DNA of 64,000 nt, taken from positions 14,346,888-14,410,887 of the forward strand of contig NC_058053.1 in NCBI RefSeq assembly GCF_020085105.1, written 5' to 3'. Made by a program: the position numbers and the translations under genes. Source of the stretch: Siniperca chuatsi. Lineage: Eukaryota > Chordata > Actinopteri > Centrarchiformes > Sinipercidae. Below, piece after piece: positions 54,701 to 64,000 of the stretch (position 1 is its first letter; the number at the start of each line of letters is the position of its first letter). Below the pieces are notes generated by a model, which worked only from the letters and a program-made list of their open reading frames with translations, was not told the origin of the DNA and did no database searches.

Positions 54701-57700
54701 CCAACAAAGAGCCTCCACTTACCACAGTCCCTTTCATCCGAGTTGTCCTCACAGTCGTTGTCATGGTCACAGACCCAACGGTCGGGAATGCAGCGCAGAT
54801 TATTACAACGAAACTCACTCTCTGTGCAAGTGCGCGGAGCTGAGGGAAAAAAAAAACCAGAAATTAAACAGTGTGGAATCAAGCAAATGCAGAACTTTAT
54901 TTTGTTTTTATCAAATTCAATGTCTTGAATTCAACTTTGACACATTTCTCAAACCTGTCAAGGGCTTTTAAATGCTGTCTATTATTTTCCTCCATATTAT
55001 GACATAAAACAGCCAACACCCACACTAACACGAGCAGTATGTACAGCCATTACTCTGCAGTGAGCTCATGAGTTCACTGGAGACAAACTTCTCCTGGCAT
55101 CAGCAGCGTAGCAGCAAGGGGAGCGATACCACCATGATTTAACCCCAGTCACCGTTTCTCCCTTGAGAAACTACATTTTCCCTATTAACTGGCATGTTCT
55201 CAGCCATGTTTAAATTCTCCAGGGCAAAGGGTGACAGACTCCCTCACTCCCGCTTTCTGACACGCTGAGGACAGCCTGTTTCTCTAGCAGCTGATAAGAG
55301 TACCTCTCTCAGCACTCCGCTGTCGGCAGTGGAGTGTTGAGCCTCTTACAAAACCTCCCTGGTGTCTGATAAAATGATAGCAGGACTATTCTTTGACATC
55401 AACACTTCTTTTTCATTTGGACAATTCACAGGAGCTGAGCTAAAATACCACAGTAAACTGACTTAAAAGACACTTAGACAATATCAAAACAATGTGCAGT
55501 ACCCAGCTTTTCACTCTCATCAGTACTCAAACCAAACCCTCAAAACGCAACTGAATGATGTAACTTTATCAGTGACAGTGAACAGCACTCACTGCAGCTG
55601 CGCTCATCGGAGTTGTCCCCGCAGTCGTCGTCTCCGTCACACCTCCATCTCAGCGGGATGCAGCGGTGGTTGTCACAGCGGAAGTCTCCGCTAGGATCAC
55701 ATGTCAGTTCATCTGGGAAAGGAGCAGGTACATGAAACTGATCATCGTTTTAAACCTTTATGCTCGACTAAGTATATCTTTTCTCCTTGAACTGCCTAAG
55801 AATGTGCTTCTCTGTAACAATTTTTTCAACTTCAAGAGCACTTTAAGGTTTCCTGGACTGTAAACTGATTGAGGACTTGGCCTGCATGTAAATGCAATGT
55901 GTTTTACAAGAACATTAAGTAGAAAAGGACTTTTTTGACAGAGGACACAAAGATTAACACAAAAGAAAAATTTAGATGATCTGAAAAATAACAGTGGAAG
56001 GAGGGTGGATCAAAATACACTTTGTTGCCAGTTTATTAGGTCCATCTAGCTAAAACGAATGCAATCTAATACAACAGCCCTGCAGTAATGTTCAGTTAAT
56101 GTTGAAACTCTTTTATAGTAGTGTTGATTCAACTTTCCGACCATTTTGAAAGCTGAAGTTTCTTGTGGTGTTTTTGAATAATACTATGTGAAACATGTTT
56201 CTAATATTTTGTCTACCCTAATGGCTTATAGATGCGGTGAACTAAATATTAGAAACACCTCTCAGTGTAACACAATACAGGTCAACAGCACCACAAACTG
56301 CAGCCTCCAAAATGACCGCAAAGTTGAATCAACATGTCTCTAAAACAGTTTCAACAAAACCGAACATTATGATCTCCATGAAGGTTGGATTTATTACAGG
56401 ACTGTTGTATTAAACTGGTGTGCTTATTAAACTCTCCATTAGCTTTCTGTCTGTATATTAAACTTTGAATTTCACTCTTGAAATTGTTTTCTACATCCAG
56501 CAGTCAGAGATGAGAAAGATGATGATGCTCCAGTGGATAATTTTATCAATACGAGAAACAACAGCACAATATGACTGGAAATCTTTAGGCTTTTAAAGGT
56601 CCAGTGTGTAACATTTAGGAGGAGCTATTGGCAGAAATGGAATATAATACTTATAAGTATGTTTTCATTCGTGTATAATTACCTGGAAATAAGAATCGTG
56701 TTTTCATTATCTTAGAATAAGCCGTTTTTATCTACCGAGGTAGTGGGCCCCCTTCCACGGAGCCCGCCATGTTGAACCACCATGTTTCTACAGTAGCCCA
56801 CAACGGACAAACCAAACACTGGCTAGACTGGGCCTTTGGCGTTTTCTGCAAGTTTTGTGGCCACTGTAGTTTCTTGGAACGGGAGGTTGAGGCGAGCGGT
56901 ATTCAAATGGTTGCAATCTGCAATTTCACCACTAGATGCCACTCAATCCTACACACTGGACCTTTAAGTAATGATAAAAATGTCAGTTTGAAATAAAAGG
57001 CATCTTGTTTTTTAATTAAACTGCAATAGTCATAGAGGGAGGAGAGCAGCATGCCTAGGACAGATGGATGACCTCTATTCATGCTACTATGTCTCTGTAG
57101 AGGATAAGACTGCAGGAGATGAGAAGCACAGACGGGAGAGGAGTGGAGGAGAGCTGGTCTGAGCCGTCTCTACCACACAGTGCTGAGGGTCAAAGATAGC
57201 GCAGTGTTAGCTAGTCCTGCACTCCTAGCCCTCCACCTGGCCCATCTGCTACATTCTTACAGGAAGATTAGCACGGATCTCCCGTCCTGCGTGGGCATGG
57301 CACTAATGGAGTGAGGGCCTCCGATAAGAGACGGGAGGGCCGCGGCAAGTGTGTTTGGATCGTAGGAAAGTACAAAGAGACTTTTGTGAACCCTGCCCCC
57401 ACGCAAGGACAGAGCAACAACACACACACACACACACAAATATATGTAAGTCCATACCACCGGACAGCTCATAAATCTGTGGTGCTCTCGGGGAGTGGCA
57501 AATGGTGGGGGAGGGTGAGTGGTGAGAGACTCTTCATCAGCACCTCCCACCACCTCACTGTGTAATGTTCCACACGAGGTGTTGGCTAATTGCCCCTCAC
57601 TCACTCCTTGAACACATAATCTTGTTTCCATGCTGTACATTTTTTAATCTTCTGCGATCTCTAGAATCATCGTACTATCAGCAAAAAATGTGGCTCAACC

Positions 57701-60700
57701 TGGAAAGCTTTAACATAAGGTTTGACAGCACATTCAATCCTAATAACAAACAGTCTTCAAATCACTGCCATGATGTAAACAGGACCTCTCAGTTCTGTCT
57801 CAGGGATGGTTGTCGCAGACTCACCACAGCCCTGCTCATCACTGTTGTCTCTGCAGTCGTTGTGGCCGTTGCAAACAGACCACAGTGGCACACAGCGGTA
57901 GTTGGTCTTGCAGTCAAACTCTGTGTGGTTGTCACATCGATATGCCGGTCCCACTGTGAAGAAAACACCACGGTTGTCAAGTAAAGGAGACAAAGGTGCA
58001 CTATTTTAAACATCAAAACACATGGGTATGTAATGCCAAAAGAAGTCAGACTTTAAAGGTTAGTTTAAGCTTGATGTGATGTGTGCTTTCATCCAAATCA
58101 AAGTTTCTACTGTAATACAACTCAGATTGGGATTGAGTCCTTGTACAATTAAAGAAATACCTATGAGTAGTGTAAAAAAGGAGAAACAAACTGTGTATTA
58201 CTTACTGCACTCCTCTAACGGTTCATCAGAGTTATCACCACAATCATCATCAACATCACATTTCCAGCTCTGGGGGATGCAGCGTCCATTGCGGCACTTG
58301 AACTGTCCAGGGCGGCAGGTCCTGGTGGAGCAGTGGGAAGAGTCCTCATCAGACTGATCACCACAGTCGTCCTCACTGTCGCACTGCCATGACTCAGGAA
58401 TACAGCGCTTATTTGCACACTGCCACTGGTGGTTTTCACACTGGTGTGTAGCTAGAGGGAAGACAAGTTAACAACAAGTTTTTACATGAAGTCATAAGAG
58501 ACAGAGACATGTCACAAACAAATTGAAGTAAAAGCATTAAAAGTGAGCCTCAAAGAATACATCACATATTGGAGAAATTAATAATAGCTATTAAAATAAG
58601 TCAGCTACGAGAACGCAACCCACCACATAGTACAGCGTCTTCATCAGAGCCATCATGGCAGTCCTGGTTGCTGTTGCACAGGAAGTGCGGACTGGTGCAG
58701 TTTCCATCATTGCACTGAAACTGTCCGAGCCTGCAGTGGCGAGTCGGGCAGGTGGAGGGTTCATCTGAGCCATCTCTGCAGTCCCTCTGACCATCACATT
58801 TCCACCAGATAGGAATACATCTGTTGAAGTAGAGGTAGGGCCAAAAGCATGTTCTACATGTTTGCCAGAGCTTTACATTATGTGAAAAAAAATCCATGCG
58901 TTGACTAATGCAGCGCAGAGCACGCTAAATAAAACACATTCCAAAAAGGTTCTTTGACTCCTTTAACCATTCAAAACTCATTACATCACCTATATAACTA
59001 CTTACAACTCTATGAATAGCTGCTAAAATGTAAGTGGACATAAAAAATAAATGCGGCATGTGTAGTATTCCACATCAATAAATCATTACTGCATTTAACT
59101 TTTACACACAAGTATAATTATATAAAAGAAGATTTGTAGCCTCTGCTAGCCCCACATTTTGTGCCAGCAGAAGATTTGGTGGATTATATTATGACACAAA
59201 CAGCAGGGAGTGCTGTTTTTCCATTGTAAAGAGAGCAAACAGAGATTTACTGTATTTTTTACTATGGATGGAGTAGCCTATGTAAATGCTGCTTCCAGGA
59301 TTTTTCAGAATAAAAACATACAAAGCAATGCCAGGATGAAAGCAGCACAAGCTTTTTTGTGATAGAAATGTGGTTTCAGTTTGAATTTTGATACTAACAA
59401 AACCCCTGGCATTAGATAACAACTACCAATCATATTAACAGTGGTTTAACAATAATTTGTTTATGGTAGTCCCACTAATGTATCAAAGTCACTTCAACAA
59501 TGATATACTGATGTTTAAAATGCTGCACATCACATAAAAAGATCACAAGGAAAAGGGAATCTTGACAAACCGTTCATTGTTAGCACATCTGTACTGGGTG
59601 CTGGAGCACATGGGAAGGCATCGGGTCACACCTCCTATTTCAACAGTCAGGAAATGGTCGGGGCACTCACAGGTGTGTTCCCGCCCCCCATGACGGATCA
59701 GGCACAGGTGAGAGCAGCCTCCATTGTTTGCCGCACAAGGATTGTTTACTGTCAGAGGAAGAGCCGCAGTTGGTCAAACAATCTCAATTGAGCACAGCTG
59801 GGCAAATACAGGCCAAGTATTGTTCAGCTTGTGGTCAATACCTGTACTTAAATCAACTTAAGGTGGACATGTCGAGATAAGAAACAACTCACCAATGGGC
59901 TGTCTGTAAGGATGACATACATGGATGTCAAATGGTCTGTGAGTGGTGTTAACCAGGACCTGACGACCAGAGCCGTCATATTTGTTGCCTTTCTCCACTG
60001 TACGCGTGTTCCAGTCAGTCCAGTATACAGTGTCCTCGAACACAGTCAGGGCAAACGGGTGGGGCAAATCTCCATCATACACTGTATGTCTGTGTTGACC
60101 ATCCAAGTCTGAGAATCTAACAAAAAATAAAAAGTCAAAGGGTTACAACTCTCACTGCATTTTCTGTAGGCAAAAACAGTGTGATCACCTCCTGACAAAT
60201 GTACTTACTCGATGTAACTGAGATGAGCATCAGACCAGTAGAGCTTGTCATTAGTGTAGTCAATCGTGATCCCGTTGGGCCACTCTACCTTGGTGGTGAT
60301 GATGGCTGCTTTGTTGGTTCCATCCATTCCAACACGACCTATAAAGGCTTTGCTTCCCCAGTCTGTCCAGTATACATATCTTACAGGGAGCCAAGAAAAG
60401 TACTTTAGATCATATGATATCTACATATATCTGAAGGAAAGAGAATCTATACTTCTTAACAAAATCTTGCAATCTCACAATTTTCTACTATTTATTGTCA
60501 GGCACCAAAATACCAAAGCAAATTCCTTGTATGTGTAAACCTACTTGGCAATAAAGCTGATTCTGATTCAAAAAAACATTATTACTAAAGATGACAGTAG
60601 CAATAACATGACAGTACATTTTGAACAGTTACCTTAACTAAAATTTTTATATATAGGGGTTCAAGCCCCAAAGGGGCTGAAACGCTATTGTGTTTGTGCT

Positions 60701-63652
60701 GTCTTATTATTATTTGTCTTAGGCTGCTGGAATGAGCTAGAAACACGAAACTTGGCCAAATAACTGGAAATGATGTGCATGTGCTTCCACAGAAATATGA
60801 GCCCGGCCACATGGTGGCACTGTAATTAAGGCCCAAAACTGCAATTTTGAACAGGCCACGCCAAGTCCGAATGACTTGAAATTTCTCACACACTTCCAGC
60901 TCAATGTGCTCTACAAAAAAGCCAATGTGCATGGCATTACACAAATCAGACTATGAATGAGAAATTGTTTGTTTTCTTCATTCTATTTGTGAAAATGCAA
61001 AAAAGATTTCACTGCTTTTGTCACATCTTGGCCACATTTAACCAGGTCCAGAACAGTCTGTATTGGCTTGAACCCCGAAATTGCCACACAGCTATATTAT
61101 GAATAAAACTTATTAATCAAAAACAAATAAAAAAGTGATTTGGTACCAATTATAGGTAACATTCAATTGATACATTTCCAGATAATTAATTCCAATGAAC
61201 TGCTAGTGTAACTTGGAGAGTCTTTTAGTCAATGCACAGCAGGTCAATTGAATATGCAAAAAATATTAAATTTGTCTACAGGCATTCAAACAGTTTCCAA
61301 TAATAATGAATAATGGATTAATATTTATTTGGATTTAAATTGAGCTCATAAACTTAACTCCTAACTAAAAAAACTGTCTCAAAACTTCTGTTATGTCTCT
61401 ATTTCCCTATAATTAGCACCAAATTACATAATTCTTTCAGGAAAGTCCCCAGGAAATTACAGTCACATAAAATAAAACGTTACCTATAACATTTAACTAT
61501 ACTAAAACTGAAGTAAGACAAAGAAAGATCAAATATGCATAATAATTCTGCATATAAAACATTAATTTCTGCAATTTACTGCACTGCAGTTTCTTTTAGA
61601 TTATCTACTATCATATATGCTGATACCAATATATTGTGATAAGCCAATATTGGCGACAATAGCAGCCCAGCCAATAGTATTGGTCCTAACGATATATCAA
61701 TCAGGCTCTATCCTCCTTGCCCCCAACTCACCCATATTTGGGATGCAACACAATGGCTCTGGGGTTTTCAAAGCAGTAGGTGTTATTGGCATCGACACAG
61801 TGTTCAGTCAGTTTCTTCACAAATCGACCATCCAGTTCAGACACTTTGAGACAATCCAAGAAGCTATCCACCCAGTAGAGTTTCCTGGCTATCCAGTCAA
61901 CTGCAAGGCCCTCCCCATGCAGTACTCCACTGACCACCACCTCTCTGTTACTGCCATTGAAGGACATCCTCTCAATCACTCTGCGGCTCACATCTATCCA
62001 ATACAGACGCTTGTCGACACGATCAAAGTCCATGGCCACCACACTGGTCAGGCCCTGCAGGATCAAAGAGTAGGCCTGCCCGTCTGTTGACAGGTTCCTA
62101 AGGTAATAGCGGTTGCTGAAGATGAGGTAGGGTGAGATGTTGCTGTTCTGACGGCAGCTGTGGCCGTCCGGCTCTCGGAGGAATCCTGGGGCACACTTAC
62201 ACATGTAGGAGCCAACAGTGTTCTCACAGACCTGGCTGCACACGCTCGGTGTCTCTGCACAATCATTGATATCGTCGCACGTTTTGCTGTCAGACATGAG
62301 GCGGTAGCCGGGGCGACAGGTGCAGATGAAGCTGGTGGGTGTGTCGGTGCAATTGTGATCACAGTGATGGATGGATGGGTCTGTGCATTCATTGACACCT
62401 ACAGTCAAAGAAACACAATATCAACAAAGTTATTAATGTCATCAGCAAACACTTTTATCCTGTCAGACCAATTTATTCACAGAGTAAGAAAACAAAGATG
62501 ATAAGCTGTATTATTTGTGTTCTTGTATGTATTCATTTAACAATTTATTTATTATATTTTTTGTCTTTTCAGATCAAATAACCTTTTGATCTACACTGTG
62601 GCTCATCATTCTTACCTTAACTATAAATATGAGATGCTCCGACATAATCAAAATCACAATGTATTAATTTGGATCCAAACCCAATTCTGTGTAGTGAGAA
62701 AGATATATGCTGTATCTACAGACGACATAGAATCTTCTTGGTCATTTGCTATACATTATCTAACTGCAGCATTTGTATTAGCCAATTATTATTAATACTG
62801 CAGAAAGCACAATTGTCCTATAATTTTGTTGTTGTCCAAATTGTCATCCATTGTCATTTCTTGATGGCAATTTGTGGTTATATTTCTCTGTCTTTCTTCA
62901 CACTGCCTCCAGCACTTGTTTGACATCTCCCATAGAGAGAGCATGCATCAGCTGGAGAAACCCAACAGGAGACAAACACTGAAGAAACTGAAAGTTTAAA
63001 AGGATATTATTCATGGCACAATTTCTTAAACAATTCTGAAAATCTCTTCACACTCACCGCATCCCTTTTCATCGCTGTTGTCAGAGCAGTCGTCGTTCCT
63101 GTCGCACACCTGGCTCAGGGGGATACAGTGTCCATTGTCACATCTGAATTCTCCAGGGGGGCAGGTGGGTGCTGGAGTGCGGCACATGTGCTCCAGCTCA
63201 TCAGACTCGTCCCCACAGTCATTGTCGCCATCGCAGACAAAGTCATGGGACACGCAGCGGCCGTTCTGGCAGGTAAACTGGTGTTGCTGGCACGGCTGGT
63301 AGGTGCAGCCCTGCTCGTCGCTGCTGTCCCCGCAGTCATTCCGTCGATCACACCTGATTTCAAAAGACAAGCCAAAAAAGATGAACTCACATTGCCAGAC
63401 AGACTCATTACAAATGTAATTTATGATATTTTAAAGTTAATTTTTCTAACCTGTAGGAGCCGCGTATGCAGAGGCCATTGCTACAGGTGAACTCATTGAT
63501 GCCACAGGATCTGCGTGTGCAGTTTTGATGTTCATCTAATGCATCTGCACAGTCTGCGTCTCCATCACACACCCAGTCACGTGGGATACATTTCCGCTGA
63601 GGTGGTTGGTTGTTCACACAGGTGAACTCTGCACTTGAACATGTGCGATTGG
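47285..63652 (-). CDS. lrp2: LRP2/megalin, C-terminal 31 coding exons (partial, 5' part outside window)
   Basis: Giant endocytic receptor of resorptive epithelia that binds vitamin carriers, lipoproteins and many other ligands (family knowledge). 31 in-frame exons on the minus strand give about 1717 residues plus stop, roughly the last 37% of a protein of about 4650 residues. Order: end of LDL-receptor class A cluster III, two EGF modules, a YWTD propeller, an EGF, the eleven-repeat cluster IV, two EGFs, the last propeller, EGFs, one membrane span and a cytoplasmic tail with three NPxY signals. The C-terminus [18 protein letters not shown] matches mammalian LRP2. Coordinates are in the block entries. 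63653-64000 is intron, and the gene continues past the window edge. Zebrafish has lrp2a and lrp2b; which one this is was not determined. Confidence 0.97.
49328..52768 (-). other. lrp2: lrp2 exons: EGFs, last YWTD propeller, juxtamembrane EGFs
   Basis: Exons 52768-52637 (EGF), 52525-52394 (calcium-binding [18 protein letters not shown]), 52269-52126, 52017-51852, 51763-51635, 51525-51302, 51146-50967 (propeller blades with [31 protein letters not shown]), 49956-49837, 49647-49557, 49395-49328 (EGF modules, [13 protein letters not shown]). All junctions keep frame. Confidence 0.94.
50050..50690 (+). mobile_element. 3' end of a LINE retrotransposon, 5'-truncated
   Basis: A plus-strand frame (50059-50340) ends in a pattern like the C-terminal tail of LINE reverse transcriptases ([20 protein letters not shown] then [10 protein letters not shown]). 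It is followed by a T/G-rich 3' UTR with CTTGGCCAGGACACACATGA and an AATAAA-type tail (about 50670), as in fish L2/CR1/Rex1-like LINEs. Inserted antisense to lrp2 in an intron. Confidence 0.65.
56592..56967. repeat. Inverted-terminal-repeat element in lrp2 intron
   Basis: Left end TTAAAGGTCCAGTGTGTA (56592-56610) and right end TACACACTGGACCTTTAA (56950-56967) are perfect reverse complements of about 18 bases. The interior (CACTAGATGCCACTC and similar) matches a widespread non-autonomous fish element. The short frame inside is not a gene. Confidence 0.8.
57421..57438. repeat. (CA)9 microsatellite
   Basis: Nine CA units in an lrp2 intron. Confidence 0.9.
59571..62398 (-). other. lrp2: lrp2 exons: EGF pair, YWTD propeller, EGF
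   Basis: Exons 62398-61732 (667 nt, unusually long), 60379-60209, 60116-59893, 59748-59571. The long exon carries an EGF ([13 protein letters not shown]), a calcium-binding EGF ([13 protein letters not shown]) and the first propeller blades (RLYWIDV, KLYWVDS). Later blades have [15 protein letters not shown] and TVYWTDWN. The last exon holds the closing EGF ([15 protein letters not shown]) and the first half of the next LDLa. Confidence 0.94.
60656..61076 (+). repeat. Teleost repeat with short terminal inverted repeats in an lrp2 intron
   Basis: Begins GGGGTTCAAGCCCCAAAGGG and ends GGCTTGAACCCC, so the termini are complementary. Internal words GCTGGAATGAGCTAGAAACA and CACGAAACTTGGCC match a family I recognise from percomorph genomes. 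No open frame. Confidence 0.65.
63058..63652 (-). other. lrp2: lrp2 exons: last repeats of LDLa cluster III
   Basis: Exons 63652-63451 and 63353-63058 encode four LDL-receptor class A repeats (one is split across the intron at ...[17 protein letters not shown]). Each has six Cys and the calcium-binding acidic box. In the first repeat of the window the box reads [10 protein letters not shown], with Leu in place of the usual Ser. Confidence 0.93.
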
Positions 63653-64000
63653 CTGGAAAAAACAAAAACAGAATCAGGCATTTACAAGAAGTTAAATAAT
63701 GATGGTGATGACCAATGTCAACCTGCATTGTTGGCAATCCAAACATTCCAAACTGTATTTCAAAACATGCAGCTGTGACTTCAAATTCTATATCCATCTA
63801 ATGTGATTGATCCACATTGTTTGAAGTGGGTCTCCTACAGAGGCTCAGGCAGCGTTGAAGTCTTTAGCTTCAGGCATCTTATTGTTGGAGCACCGATTGG
63901 TGAGACATAAGAGACTTGATCCACCCTGAGCCAGGAAGCCAGAGAAAGGAGACATGCACAAAGTAACGAGTGAGGCAGGAGAAATCAGGAATGTCAGCTC

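Larger units (their letters stand above)
53282..58820 (-). other. lrp2: lrp2 exons: eleven-repeat LDLa cluster IV
   Basis: Exons 58820-58624, 58451-58206, 57953-57825, 55712-55593, 54839-54723, 54262-54146, 53942-53805, 53648-53526, 53410-53282. With the half repeat ending the exon at 59571 they give eleven class A repeats, the number known for mammalian megalin cluster IV. Most exons hold exactly one repeat and are phase 1-1; 58451-58206 holds two. Repeat eight has DYTDE where DxSDE is usual. Confidence 0.94.

Noticed and set aside
57257-57640. Minus-strand frame of 127 codons in an lrp2 intron
   Set aside because: No homology, includes a CA microsatellite, and lacks splice sites linking it to lrp2.

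Overview
The window is vertebrate nuclear DNA, almost certainly from a ray-finned (percomorph-like) fish. The genes are split into many short exons with GT-AG introns. The proteins read from them match vertebrate families end to end, and the introns and spacers carry repeat families typical of teleosts (a Tc1-type transposon, a tRNA-derived SINE, a LINE tail, a Penelope-like remnant and several inverted-repeat elements). I see no bacterial operon, CRISPR array, rRNA or tRNA gene. Species cannot be named from the sequence alone.

Layout, left to right: nostrin (+, 1092-7262, 16 coding exons, 553 aa); spc25 (-, 8210-11115, 6 coding exons, 237 aa); a g6pc2-type glucose-6-phosphatase (+, 13369-14785, 5 exons, 358 aa); abcb11, the bile salt export pump (-, 16847-25890, 27 coding exons, 1300 aa); two tandem retinol dehydrogenase/dhrs9-type SDR genes (+, 33552-37495 and 42669-46195, 4 coding exons each, 319 and 325 aa); and the 3' part of lrp2/megalin (-, 47285-63652, the last 31 coding exons, about 1717 residues), whose 5' part lies beyond base 64000. 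As I recall it, this order (NOSTRIN, SPC25, G6PC2, ABCB11, DHRS9, LRP2) is the order on human chromosome 2q, so the block looks like ancient conserved synteny.

All exon boundaries below were placed by hand from splice sites and reading-frame continuity. Exon lengths sum to whole codons for every complete gene. The genes are neighbours by descent and do not form one pathway. Three of them (abcb11, g6pc2, the SDRs) are liver or metabolic membrane proteins, lrp2 and nostrin act in endocytosis, and spc25 is a kinetochore subunit. Pairs nostrin/spc25, g6pc2/abcb11 and dhrs9/lrp2 converge tail to tail. spc25/g6pc2 lie head to head.

The gene-poor stretches (about 26.3-33.5 kb and 37.5-42.7 kb) and several introns are dominated by transposable-element debris. 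The most informative pieces are two Penelope-like insertions in one dhrs9-type intron, each with a clean target-site duplication; a Tc1 element whose left half is an inverted copy of its own 3' end; and three long foldback (hairpin) elements. I did not find a convincing new biological system. The best leads are structural and evolutionary.
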